Shown one piece after another: positions 8,260-21,500 of a DNA stretch of 47,565 nucleotides. Both the position numbers and the translations under genes were made by a program. The notes beneath the pieces were generated by a model. It searched no databases. It saw only the letters and a list, made by a program, of their open reading frames with translations, and was not told where the DNA came from. Origin of the DNA: Priapulus caudatus (Eukaryota > Priapulida > Priapulimorpha > Priapulimorphida > Priapulidae); assembly GCF_000485595.1 (NCBI RefSeq), contig NW_014577410.1:308478-356042 (forward strand), given 5' to 3'. Position 1 is the stretch's first letter; each line of letters opens with the position of its first letter.

Positions 8260-11131
8260 TGCTTGGGATTAAACCGTGCAGTTCCTGATTAGTGAAAATT
8301 CTGAACTATCAAAACAGGTTAAAAAAGGCAAAATAATGCTTATGATCGATTACTACCTATATATGGACCTACTTATGACAAAGTGTTAGTGTCATGGTAT
8401 GAAGTTACAGTGCTGTACTGACAAATCATAACACAGCTTTAAGTAGGTAAATAGATAGATGGTATTAAACCAGCAATCGCCTGTTTCAAGTCGTCATTCC
8501 GAACCACCAAAGCCACCAAGCCACCAAAGCCAAATCTGGCGTAAACTGTCGGATTACAGATTAGTGTGGTTCAACCTGTGTATATAGCTATCTTCATGCA
8601 TGTTGGAAGTTCAGTTTCCTGCCGGTGTCACCTTTTGTCTGTGTGATGTACATATTTTTAGTGAATCATAAAATTAAAAGCCATGCAAATTGGCTGAGAA
8701 GCGGTAACAATTGAACAGGAAACAAAGGACATATATGCTACTTTCCACTCTATAGAATGTATATATGCCAGAGCACAGAGCAGCAACTGGCCTTGAGTTT
8801 GTTGTCCCAGTCTGTAGTATCGCTCTCTGAATAGATCTGATGTTATTCGAGCGTTGGTAACCGAAGCATTTGTAAGTAAGAACATTACTTGTGGTATCAT
8901 GTCAACAATAAGACGTTTTTGTCAGACAGATTTTGTCGATAAAATCTGTGCTGTTGTTGATGGTCTATGACTTTAGAGTCTAGACTACAGTGATAATGTA
9001 TGAATATGAGAGGCAGTTGTGTGGTGTAGCCTCCCATTCTTGTGTACACTTTACAGACGTCGTTGGTGAAAGTAAGCGCTAGTCAGTTGCAAACTTGCTA
9101 TTACCATGAACATGTGTATACTATATAAATATATATATTAATACGTATGTTCATGCTGTTACCATGAGATGTACGTTTTGGGTTAGACATAAGTTAATAC
9201 CACTATGGGGAAAAACATATTCAACAGGGTTGAATCGACTGTTGCTATCACTGGGTTTGTGCATCGATTGCACGTTTTTGTGAGTATTCGGTGTATATGT
9301 TCATCGTCTTACCTTTTGACAAGCCACAACATTTTTTGTTAATTTTATAATTCTACTATTTCTAAGCGGTGCAATAGATATTAGATAATATACCATTGTT
9401 TTTCATACAAAATGTTTATTCTCATTATTATTACAACGAACATATGCTATAAACTATTACATAAATGATGGCACTATATGAACTAATAAGGAAAATGGCT
9501 CTAACTGCTACTATGTCTAGATGAACACAAATTACGACCAGACATGTCCGTACTGGCTTACACATTTACTACACAAACATAGGCGGTATCCATCCAACAA
9601 GAGAACGAATGTCCAATGCGCATGACTTCGGAAACACGGATGTTTTACGGCTCAATAATGCTTAAAGTATCTCTGCTACCGCAGTATATACACATATTAC
9701 GAACCTAATTGTGTATATATGGCCAGGCGCATGACATGAAAGGGGCGTGGCACAGTCGCTGCCGTCATACCCTGGTGGCGTTTTTACAAACTCCTACCAA
9801 TGCCTGAAACCCGTAGTAGAATCATCATCATTCATCATCAATATATGGGCATTTCCACTCTTGTTCGATAAATACTCATGCAGTAGTAGTAGTAACACGT
9901 ACAGACACAGAGGGAGGGGTACGTGCACGGTAGACGTGCAAACACGTACACAAGTTGGACCTACACTTTTGATTCTTGGTCTTGTTACACAGTTCAGATT
10001 CGGCAGTGGACCCACTTACGTGACACGTAGATGTTACAGACATGGCTCAGTGACACTGTGGAAATGGAAGATCGTCTAAAAACATCAAACTCAGGTGTAG
10101 TGCCTCACTTCCCACTACATTTAATTACGGAATGTCACATATTCCTTCAGGAAGTCTCTTATTACTACAGGAAGTCTCGCGTTCCATACGTGTTAAATGA
10201 CTGTCAAGAATTTATACTCCAATATACAACACTGTAAGCATAACGCACATACTTTTAGTCCTGTGTCCACAGCTGTAACTGGATCAAACATTCGTCTATT
10301 TCTCAATTCGAGCAGTATTTTACATGGTTGTTACCAAATGCTTCTATAAATTGGATATAGGTGATCTTCATGTTTAAGTTATTCGATAAATTTCAAGCAT
10401 ATACAAAATATTTAAAGAGTTCGCCTATTATCTAGCTGATGTTCGAAATACCGGTTATGCAAATATTCATTATTTAGGCTAACATTCCTATTCAGAAAAT
10501 GTTTGAAGTACTATGGTTACGATTTGGAACACGCCGTGAAAGAAATAGCTCTGAATACGCAGGGAATACGGTATTCACGAAATGATACGACTATTCAATA
10601 AGGCCAACCTAACATATACACGTTCAGACCCATTATGATAACCTTTAACCTGCTGGAGAAACATAGACAGTGTGTATAGAATGAATGCCTACATGAGTGA
10701 CAGTGGAAACTCCTGAGCACTATAGTTCAATAGCTAGTGCAGCAAGCACTGTCTACTTAATACTCTGAGTGATTTATATTCGATTATTACACTCCCGTGT
10801 GCAATGCTGCTGCAGTTCTGAGTGGCCAACGTTAGTGTTCACTGATACACGTATGGACGTACGATGCACCCTCTCTCACATCAAACTAACCCCCTAGTTA
10901 TGTCATCACCCCCAACGATCAATACGATATACATTTATTTACACAAGCAACCTACAACTCTTACTTTTAATCTTGCCTAACTGGAACCTCCTACACTTTA
11001 AATATGAGACGCCGTGGAAAACTGAGAATGTGTGTTGGCCATGTTGTGATGAGCGGCACAGGTTTTGCACCATGCAAGGGTCCTAGCTGTCAACAAGTTA
11101 AATTACCCGCAACTCGCCACCTCAATAACTG
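8260..11131. other. Long intergenic stretch, no gene recognised
   Basis: AT-rich sequence with scattered short open frames, none with recognisable family motifs or convincing splice-flanked exons. It separates the end of the transporter gene from the 3' end of the TCF19-like gene. Unrecognised small exons or non-coding transcripts cannot be excluded. Confidence 0.45.
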
Positions 11132-11132
11132 C

Positions 11133-11138
11133 TTTATT
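11133..11138 (-). terminator. TCF19: Candidate polyadenylation signal of the TCF19-like gene
   Basis: AATAAA on the minus strand, about 0.4 kb downstream of the stop codon at 11532-11534. Assigned by position only. Confidence 0.45.
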
Positions 11139-11531
11139 TAATACACGACATGTAGAAACAAGAAGTTGGGCTCAATGTCCATGCACTAGTAAAGGAGATG
11201 TTTGTATTAGAAGACTTGGGGGAGCAATGAATGCTTGAAAGTCGAGATGAAAACGTCCACAAAGTGAATGCATATAAGTGCTTGCTGTGAGTCGAATTTG
11301 GATGCCACAGATTGACGGCGGAAGTGGATGGATGTAAAACCTGCAGTAGTTGTTCCGTATGTACATCCCAACTTGCTATTAGCTGCTTGGCAGCCCGTGA
11401 CAGCATCGGCGATTACGTATACGGCGACGTACAGTGTACGGTAGTCAGCAATCTCATTGGCACGGCGCGTGTATGCTCGCACACATCCGCCAATTCTCCA
11501 CACCAACGTCTGGAAGGGCCGGCTGCTGTGT

Positions 11532-14516
11532 CTATGAGGAGCTGCAGCCACAGTTGAATATCTCCATCTGCTTGACAACCGTAGGATCCTCGCCGACACA
11601 GTCTGTGTGATACCATAGCTCACACTGGTCACACTGCACCTATAACACATAAATACACACGGTTACTGATTTATCAGGCACACGTTCCAGGATCATGCCT
11701 GCCCGCTCATACTACATCTATATACATAACTATGACATAAACATCATGTCAAAATAGCATAATGAGATTAAATCACAGAATTTTTTTGAAACATTGATCA
11801 CATACACCCAATGACGTCTACCAAGACCACGTAAATCACAGAGGGGAGGGCAGTTGCTGGCTGTGTTGATTGGCTTTTTTGGTGAATTAATTACCATGCA
11901 GCCAATCGGCGCAGCCAGGAACCTGTGTGGGCAGTTTGTGTGTTCATGGTAGCCGTCATCGGTTGTTTGGCATCAATGTTTTACATTTTTTCCGTGATTT
12001 AATCTCATTATGCTCACTTATAAAGCATTAGCCTTTAAGTAAGCAGAATGACCAATGCTTGGGAGCATAGCAAAGTTCTGGCATCTGTGGGTGGGTGTAT
12101 AGTTGCGTGCGTGATAGCTCACCCAGTCGACGGCTTCTTGCTGAGGTTTGATGCAGCTCTGTCTTGCTGCACACTCATCCTCATCATAATGCCAGTAGTA
12201 GTCATCATTCACCTTCTTAACCTGTTTACCGGCAGTTGCTGGTGCATCTCCATGCGATGACAGCTTCTGTCTCCCTGCACACAAACAATCATAGTAATAG
12301 TAATAATAATAATAACAATAATAATGAATAATAATAGAAATAAATAATTCAAATTAATTAAATGAGTGTTATAAGCTAAGGTAGTAGGGTTACGATTATA
12401 AACCATCAACAGGAATTCGGGAAACATATTTCATGGAAAACATATAGAAACAACATCTGCCTACCTTTTGACTTGCCAGTGGCTCCCCTTCTCTTCCTCT
12501 TACCAGGCTGCTCTATGGAATCGGCGGACGATAACCGTCGCTTCTGTCCCAGCTTGCTCTGTCGCCCGCCCCGCCCCCGGCCGCGGCCCCGCCCTCGGCC
12601 ACGCTTAGTCGTGGGTTGCACAGCGGGCGACCTTTCGGTAGTCACAACGACCGGCGATGCATTCCTGGAAGGGAATAGATGCACACTCACACTGTGGTGC
12701 AATAGACGGAGTGTGGACGAGCTGTATACTACAGAAATCCTACACGCTCCAATCGTGATCCACGCAAAACAGTCAAAATATAACGTAAGACACTATTGCT
12801 GAGAACGTGGTAACAAAATCGACGTGTCACTCCCACTGTATATTGCCAGCAAAGTGCAAGCATGTTCTACAACCACTGGCACTCAAACAGTTACAATTGT
12901 TTGCGGGACCCGAAATTCATTCCTACGTTTCTGGATCGTTTGAAACTTAATGAATTTCGACCGTTCACGGCATAGGACCCAGCGAATCAACCCCACGTGA
13001 GATTTCAGAATAGTAGATGTATCACGTGACAAAGCGTGACGATAGATAGTAGACAGTAAAAGCTGCATACCCGTCATCGGAGTCCTCGACCTGAAGAGAC
13101 GACTTGAAGATGTCATCGTCGCTGTCGCTATAAACCTCTACACCTTCAGCCAACCTGAGTACATGCTGGTCTATATCTAAAATCACACACACACATAAAC
13201 GTCACACAAGAGATCGTGGGACACCAAGTCTCGCAACTAGCCTGTGATACGTGTCACATACCATGCATTATGAAGCATTTAGTACAGACCTATAGAATCA
13301 CCACCGGTTTATACATATGTTACATCTAACTGACGCAAGTAACAAACTACTTACAAGGACTTATAGTATTGCAACATGCAAATGGCAGAGGAACTATATG
13401 CTACCCACTTCTTTGCCAGTCATACATACAGACAGTGTGGTCCACTGAATAATTTAAAAACAATAATACATATTAATAAATTCATGTACTTGGTTAGATG
13501 TATGATGGTCAAGCAGACATTACCTTCCTCTGTTTCAAGAGCAGGGTGGTCCCTAGAAAAATCATCAGCTGAGTTCTCGCTGCACTCTGGCAACCTGAAA
13601 CACATATATGTATATACATTCGCTATCTGTTACCACACGAGCACCAACTCCTCCCTCATACGTGGCGAGTGAACCCAGCTCTTGCACGAGCATGCTCGAG
13701 CCTCACTCCTGAGGGTTCACATTGCAATGCTACTGCGCACCATGGAAGGCTCCCCCTCCGTCTCCCCCAAGTTTCACCGTGAGACACGAGCGGAGGGGAA
13801 GGCACGACTCAACCCTCGAGCAAGCCTCCTACCTCAGCATGCCGTCGGAGTCTTTATCGACGACGTAGCACAGAGTCTCATCGAGTGACACGCGGTTCGT
13901 TCTCCCATTCTGCTCTGGCACTAGGATTGTCGTCGGAAACTCAACAATTTTGTCCTCGTCGCCGCCACGACTACCGCCACCCTCTGACTGAGCACTCTGC
14001 AGCTTATCAAAGGCGACTTCTATCGTTGGCGGTGATGACTTCAGTGGCGACTTCACCTTGCCTTTTTTCGGCGATGCTCGCCGCACTTTTTTAGAGCTCA
14101 ACACTTCACTGGCACTTGAAGTGTCTTGCGCATGTTCACTTGTTTGCACGGCAAGTTGCGCATGAGACGCATCAACGGCGGGCTTGCTGTTCGAAGTTCT
14201 ATCGGACAGTGCGCCATTACGACGCACACTAGCGTATGTCCTGTTGGCACAGTTGTCGTCTGATGTCGTCGTGCAGTCTTTTAGTGGCGTGCTATCCGAG
14301 GGGTGTCGCTCAAACTAAAACACCAACAACCCGATACAATGGCAATATCAGAAAACTTTCCACCCCGGGGATGGGGCATCCCACCCCGAGGCAGAGTCGA
14401 TAGAGAGTCAACATGAAATGTGTCACTTGCCATACAATAACTATTCTCTCCGCCCTACTCATCCTTATGTACATCTGTTGTAAGAACTGCCAACATCAGA
14501 TATGTACAGACACACA

Positions 14517-14572
<56 letters not shown>

Positions 14573-14584
14573 CGNNNNNNNNNN

Positions 14585-14644
<60 letters not shown>

Positions 14645-17600
14645 CACACATATATAGCTTAACTATTTATAGCTTAACTATTTATAATCAAAGTATCTCT
14701 AATATATATGTACGCACAAATAAGCAGATTTATATTAACGCATAAACCACTTTTAACCACTCACGACTACAAACTGAATCTCACCATGAACTTAAACTCG
14801 GAATTCTTCTGTGGAGCTGACTGGCCTGGTTTAATGTTGATGCCGTTGACATGGCCAAAGGTTACAAGATCTCCTTCATGCAATGTGCAATCACCTGTGA
14901 CCTGTCAACAGAATATAAGTATATAGTTACATATATATGTTAGTATGTATATATATCAGTCACCTCTGTACCACAAATAAAAGTATACACATACGTTCAT
15001 GTTTGTATGATATATAAATCAAGCCGGCTGCTGGCGAAAACCGCCGTCTACTTTCATGATTTGGCAGGCTACTTTTTTTGAAAAAATAATCAATAAAACT
15101 GAAACTGAAAGGGCCCGATTGCCCGATCGGACAAGTGAAAAATTCTAGTTGTTTAAAGGTAGATTCCTTCAAACTTTCAATCGGAAAACATAAAATCCGG
15201 CAAAAATGAATTATTTTAACATTGCACGTTTGTACTTGCCTATATATGTGTGATTGGTAAAAAAAATGCTCGGGAATACGTTCATTCGAAGCTTTTACAT
15301 GTTTTAGACTACAAAGCGAAACGTTTGGGTCGAATGTTTCCCAGCGTTTACTTTTGCCGCTATGCGGGGGTTGTTCCGCTCTGCGCACTGGCCGTGTTAT
15401 GTATGTATGTATGAACCATGCTATGTAAAATTATACACACTGTCATGTTATGACCCAATGGTTTACCTGATCACGTACATGGATAGCTGATAGGGAAAGG
15501 GCAACGTTTATATTGCTGGGAGATTATAGTATTCTGAGCGAGTTAACGAGTTAGTGAGTCGAGAGTCCTGTCAGGTCGCTGTTAGTTCGGATTACGTTTT
15601 GTTGGGTTTTTAGCACGGTCTATCTCGAAAACGGTTACGGTAAAAATTCTGAAATTAATAACATAAACAGTCGAGGTGCTTCTCTGACTAGACTACAATG
15701 TTTGATTTCATAAAATGATTTATATTAAAAGTTATGACATCTGAAAGTGGCTACATTGACTTGATTGAAATGATGGTTGCTCAAATATAAATAATATGGC
15801 GCCTATGGAACCGCGGCGAAAAGCGTTTTTCGAGTTGTTTCTTTGAAGTGCAAATATAGGCTTGATACATATTTTTACAGTTTTATTTTCAAAGCTAACG
15901 TTCAGTTAAAGTGTAGTGAGTTATTTACTTGCGTTTTTACAGTGGTTTAATTGTTACAAATATTTACGTGGAAAGTTCGAGGGAAGCTCCCTTTAATATT
16001 CCTAACATCCTGAGCTAGGGCGCTATCTCGACAGTGTGCAGCAACAGCCAGCACAGCGTGACTGTGTATACGTGCTGGCTAGGGCAGCACTGATTAATGT
16101 ACGGGGGGGGGGGATTGTTTAAAGACGCGTGGGGCATGCTTAGGATTTCCCATGTATATACTGTAACACTGGGAGTGTATAATATTGATATATATCTCTA
16201 TATATAATATATAGATCTATCTATATATCAGGGTTCTACAAGAGCACTTATAGCCTGGCGGCCAGCCAGGCTATCGTTGAGCCCCGTCATCCTAAAATGC
16301 ACCCGCCACTCTAAATATCATAGCCGCCATGCTAAATATCATAGCCCCCGGACCCCCCTAGCACGCAAACCGCCTTCGGCGATTTGCAACTAGGGCCGTA
16401 AAGGCAGCACCGCCATGCTATAATGAAAAAGCTTGGAGAACCCTGTATATATATATATATTTAGTTATTTATATATCTAAATATCTATTTATATAATATA
16501 GATCTCTATGTTATACACTCCTCATAATATGATATGCACTGAACCAAAAATAAACGTTAACGGCTCATGGATTGCAAGTAAATTTTGGACAAGTAAAATC
16601 AAAATTCTGACAAGTAAAAAGTCAGACAGGACAACCAGATCTTAAAATAAGCGTCGACGCCTGAGTTAGCTATTCAGTTGGCAGATAGATTAACTTATTA
16701 ACCAAATTATGTTGCCTTAGCATTGTACTTACACAAATACAGTGACAGAGACTGAGCAGTTCAACCCTCAGCAATTTGATGTTTATGCTTCTCTTTTTTT
16801 AAAGTATTTTAGTCTTTGGTGTCCCCAAAGATAAAAATACTCAACTCAAGAAAAGTGATATTTTTGTGATGAAGATTGTTTAATAATGCTGACTCAGAGT
16901 GCAGGAAAATGCATCTAAGAGGTTTAATTTTGAAAAAAAATTCCGGTGGAGGACCCCAGGAAACCACTAATCTGGACGAGGGGGGCCACCCCTCCCGAAC
17001 CAACTCCCCTAGCAGCTGCACTGCTCGGCTGCTACCTGCTGCAGCACACAGCCGCCTACCTTGGTAGTTTATAGCCTGCTACTTTATAAATCGGTGACAA
17101 GCCTGTATGTATATATATGTAATAACATGAACACACCAATACAATATATTAGCCAACTAAAGGTGCTTGTCAAAATTGTTAAACGGCCCATTGTTAAATT
17201 AACAACTGGCATAGCAGCCTTTTATAAATACTGTGAAGAGATGTTCATATTATTATGCAAAATTTATATGTATAGTGTAACAATTTCATCTATACATATG
17301 ATTAGAGATCCTGATATTGGCATTGCTCATTCAGCACACACCACACTTTTGGATTGTCATCAATTACCCTGATATCATTCACGTAGGTTCCATTAAGACT
17401 AGAATCCAGTATTTTACACGCTGGTGCAGCATCTTCCACGTCCAGTTGATGAATGACAGCATGCTGTCGTGATATCAGCTGCGCATATTTTGCGGAATCA
17501 AGATAGAAATCCACAGCAGCCTTCTTGCGGCCCAGCACCACTGACTTCTTGTTGAGGCTATAAAAAGTAAACAAGTATTTTAGTCTGTATGTTGTTTCTG

Positions 17601-18197
17601 CAGAATAGCACAATGTTATACAGCGCATGACACTCCATGTGAACATGCAGCCATAAAATATAGTACTTGACGGTTGACCTAGTAATTGTGTAAGCAGTGT
17701 GTGTTTGTGACAGCAAATTTATTTGAAAAATCATCCAACATACTTACACTATTGAGTATTGTATTGACTTTTACTTTTACTTAGTAGCAGCTATTAATAT
17801 TAATATAAGTAGGATCATTAAGCTGCATAATTCATTTTTAATTGATGGCGCATCTTTACTCTTTAGTGCATTGTGATTGTGCATGTACTGAGAAGCTAAT
17901 CTGTGCTAATTATGTGATGTTGGTACTGTGCATTTTCCCACTGGTTTCTGCTTCTACTAATCAAAATAATACACAGAATTCAGCAGTACTTAAATAATGA
18001 GTGTATGGTTATTATACTCCCAGTATACATTAATTAACTTCTAGCGCCACCTACATGTGGCTATATAAATTTTCACATAATAAACCTTTTTAACAATGGT
18101 AGTGGTACCTTATCACATCCTTTACTGATGGAATAGTTGCAGGTAGGCCAACTCGGCGCAACTGGAACATCACACTCTCCTGCTGCTCTGCGACCAT
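11532..18197 (-). CDS. TCF19: TCF19-like protein with N-terminal FHA domain and C-terminal PHD finger
   Basis: Nine minus-strand exons join in frame to 504 codons: 18197-18109, 17557-17368, 14901-14785, 14314-13833, 13594-13524, 13176-13071, 12664-12465, 12274-12123, 11639-11532. Residues about 10-130 form an FHA phosphothreonine-binding domain (LGRKK at 38-42, ISRQHA at 58-63, NGTYVN at 85-90, then GDLVTFG), ending NSEFKFM like TCF19. The middle is disordered, acidic and basic, with an RG run near 373-385. Residues 453-501 form a PHD finger: C453, C459, C472, C475, H480, C483, C499, C501, with W478 before H480. TCF19 is a nuclear chromatin reader of the G1/S programme; that role is inferred from the family. 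Human TCF19 is about 345 residues, so the linker is longer here. A divergent partner, TMEM222, starts 382 bp away. Intron 3 holds an assembly gap. Confidence 0.9.
12293..12347. repeat. (TAA)n-rich microsatellite in an intron
   Basis: Irregular TAA/TAG trinucleotides in the short intron between two TCF19-like exons. Confidence 0.8.
14511..14647. repeat. (ACGC)n microsatellite containing an assembly gap
   Basis: A continuous CGCA tetranucleotide array is broken by 10 N at 14575-14584. The array lies in intron 3 of the TCF19-like gene. Its true length is unknown. Long open frames on both strands (Ala-Arg-Thr-His or Cys-Val-Arg-Ala periodic) are caused by the repeat. Confidence 0.97.
14902..16228. 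other. TCF19: Intron 2 of the TCF19-like gene, proximal part
   Basis: AT-rich intronic sequence. A 142-residue minus-strand open frame at 14960-15388 has no recognisable motif and is not flanked by convincing splice sites, so it is not called. Confidence 0.5.
16229..16445. mobile_element. hAT-like MITE with CAGGGTTCT ends
   Basis: Inverted ends CAGGGTTCT and AGAACCCTG enclose 217 bp with a short internal direct repeat (CTAAATATCATAGCC twice). It sits in TA-rich sequence, so a target duplication cannot be judged. It lies in the TCF19-like intron. Confidence 0.8.
16446..17367. other. TCF19: Intron 2 of the TCF19-like gene, distal part
   Basis: Non-coding. 16880-17010 resembles the interior of the GGGGCGTGTACAGG MITE family (gcatctaagaggtttaattt, then a G/C-rich part), so it is probably an old fragment without ends. 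Confidence 0.45.
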
Positions 18198-18579
18198 ACC
18201 AATAATCAAAATTCAAACTTAAATATTGTGCCACAATTACTTAAATTACTTCAACCATCAAGATTTGCAAATAATGGGCGCAGCCATGTTTTTGCGCGAA
18301 AATTCCCGAACCATGAACTCCTGACCCCGAGTCACACCCACAATCCACTACGAGCGCTGCACAAGAGACCATGAAAAGTCCATTATAAATAAAAAATAAA
18401 CTATTAGTAGGGCCTATTAGTATTAAAATAATACTATATACATATTCATTGACTTTCTTGAGAGTTTCGAGCTCTTCGAACGTTGAAATTATCTATGATC
18501 AAGCAGAGGAATTAATTATTTGTTCATGATGAATCAACTCCAGATTTTCCCATGGTAACAATATTATTATCATTTGAAT
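18198..18579. promoter_or_regulatory. Shared divergent promoter region of the TCF19-like and TMEM222 genes
   Basis: 382 bp separate the two start codons, which face away from each other. At 18288-18302 lies TTTTTGCGCGAAAA, a near-palindromic match to the E2F consensus (TTTSSCGC), followed by ATTCCCG. TCF19 is known as a G1/S-induced gene in mammals, so an E2F site is biologically plausible. No TATA box is obvious. Start sites are not determined. Confidence 0.6.
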
Positions 18580-21500
18580 ATGGAGGACGAAGCTGAAAGG
18601 AAAGAAGGAACTGTAAATATGCCCAAAGCTTTTCCCACCTATGGTGCTATGGATGTTGATCACAAACGATGTAGATACCCCTATTGTATAGTATGGACTC
18701 CAATTCCAGTCTTGACGTAAGTGTTAGTCCTCTAATAGTCGTCTAGTCACACAGACTCACTGTCACTCAGACACAGGGACAATGACAATGTAAACACAAA
18801 TTGCATTTAGTGATTTACTACTAAAAAGTCGTTAATCATGTTTGTATTACTTTCTATGATCGTATAATTTCGCGTAAATTACCAAATGCTGCCAGTAATA
18901 AAATAAAAATCTGCATATCTTGTTGCCATCGTAGACTTCCATTTCTTGAAATCTGAATGTTGCCTCGCAGTTTTTTTCCTGCATGTAAACAAGAAATTAG
19001 CTTTTACTTAAAGGGATACTAGAGCAGATATTGTCTATTAGTATTAGTATTAGTATTAATATTATAATTTATGACCGCGTTCACACGGTAATGGTTTGGC
19101 TCGAGCTAAATGGGCTAAATTTGGCTCAGGCTAAATTTGTTTCAGGTTGGTTTGAGTCAGAGCGTTCACACGTACACAAGTGAATACTGTCTGTCAAATT
19201 CCTATTCCAATTGTGCAATATCTCACAGATACTATAGCCTTGGCAGTGTGTCGCGAGATGGCGTTGTGTACGATTCAGTGTTTACTACCGTTCCGAGTTC
19301 AATTATCAATCTTGAAAACATGCATCCTGTTCAAATTTTTCGAATTAAATACTGTTTTGGACTTTATTTTGTCGAAGTACACGTTCGACACTCGCGGCAT
19401 CCACTGGCAGCAAGAACAAGTCGGCACCTGCAGCTACAGCACACACGCGGCCATTGACTATATATATATACAACATGGTGCCTAACTCGCCGCTGCACGG
19501 ACCACAACTCACCGTTTTCTATCCGTTACAATCCGGTGATTCCTTGCAGTGACCCACTTTCCAACTTATCGTCTGGAATCGCGGAATTGACTGCTGAACA
19601 AGCTACACCCGCCATTTTGACAATCGGTCCGCAGAATGCGCTCAAACACAGAAATTCTCAAATATCCATGCGAAATGATCCTTTGAATGCTACCTATGAA
19701 GAAGGCAGTCTCCGCGATTCAAACGATAGTTGGAAAGTGGTGTCACCTGCAGGAACACCGGAGTTGTAACTGATTGAAACGGCGAGTTGTGGTCCGCTGC
19801 ACGGCGAGTTAGGCACCATGTTGTATATATATAGTGAATGGCCGCTCGTGTGTGCTTGTAGCTGCAGGTGCCGACTTGTTCTTGCCTGCCAGTGGCGGCA
19901 TCTACCTCTCTACCGATTTAGCTGGTAAAATTTGGCTCGGGCCTGTCAGACGTTTTCGATAGCGACCAAATTAACTCGTTCTAACGCGGAACGGCGCCCG
20001 AAAAACCCGTGCGTTTGTGAACGCTCGGCTCGAGCCAAATTTGCGCGGGCCTAATTAGGCTCGGGCTAAAAACGGTCTGTACTGTGAACGCGCCTTATGT
20101 CTCCCTGACCTCTGTTTGACCTGGCTCGTTTAGCTATTTCTGACTAACCCTACCCCGGGTAACTATCTGATATGGTTAGGGTTAGGGTTAGTCAGAAATA
20201 GCTAAACGAGCCAGGTCAAACAGGGTCAGGGAGACATAGACCCTACGGGCAATACTAGACTCTAGGATTTTACTGCATACAACTGTACTTACTGTATAAC
20301 AAATTGTCTATACCCACACCGCACGTACTTATTACCAGATCCTAATTTAATTGTTATATAATGAAATATACATCAACGCTACAAAATTTGAACGGCGCCA
20401 TTGATACCCGCGACCGTGCTGCCACCATGAAAACGTTGCGCATTCTCAATATATTTTGCACGGTACAGACCGAGGGCTAATCACAAAGGTGCAATTATAT
20501 TTATACCTAAATGCTATTTAACCGAACGATGTTCATTTTAAGACAAAATTTATCCATAATATAACTGAAACTATATGTCGTTTATAAGATATTACAATCC
20601 TTTTGCTTTTAAATTAATAAATAAGAAACACCGTCGGTCTGTAGCCCTTAGCTGAAAAGTCGTTTTGCGCAACTTTTCTGATCGTGTGCTTTGAGTGGCG
20701 CCACCGTCGCTGTAATCAAACTGTAGTCGTTAGTTTTTAAAACATAAAAAAAAAATGTCTAATGGTGATTGAACATGAAACTTTTTTATGTAGCGTAATT
20801 TTAACCTAAATTAACTTAAAATAACCCTAGAACCTAGAGTAAAGAATCCCTTTAACTGTTTACAGTCTGACCTCCTTTATCCGGCCATCCGTTATCCGGA
20901 AATCTCTATTAACCGGCCGCGATCTGGCAGTGGATGTTCTGTGTTTTTAGCTCATCTGACGTAGTCAGATGCAGCTTGTGGAATCGCATGATCGTCCGTC
21001 CGTGCGTCCGTCAACAGTGTGGCACAAATCTTAACCGCCTCGACGTACGGTCACGATATTTCGGAGCGTGGGGGGGTAATCGAAAACGAGTTGGGATGCC
21101 GAAGCTGGGGTTAAAGTCAAAGGTCAAGAGGTGTAAAAGAAGGGGAACATTCCCTCCTTTACATAAGGTATAGGGAGAAATGCAGAATTGCGCACAAATC
21201 TAAACGGCTTGACCTAGGCTCGTGATAGTTCGGTGTATAGCATCATGGTAGGAAAAGCCATCACTGCCGTCCGAATTTGAGGTCACAGGTCAAAGCGTCA
21301 ATGGGGCACAGGGCAGATTTTAGACATTTTCTGAGCGAACATGGGTCTGACGGAGCGATTTGAAAAACTTTTTGCTTCAGCAGTGACCTAGCATTTTTAT
21401 GGCTTTATTGAAAGGATCATGAAATGTACTTTCTGCTGACATTGCAAAGAGTAAGTGTCGATAACCTTTTGACCCTCAAGAGAAGGGTTAAACATGGATT

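Noticed and set aside
14455-14745. Open frames of Ala-Arg-Thr-His or Cys-Val-Arg-Ala on both strands
   Set aside because: They translate the CGCA microsatellite and the run of N.
14960-15388. A 142-codon minus-strand frame in the TCF19-like intron
   Set aside because: No recognisable domain, poor splice context, and composition like intronic DNA.
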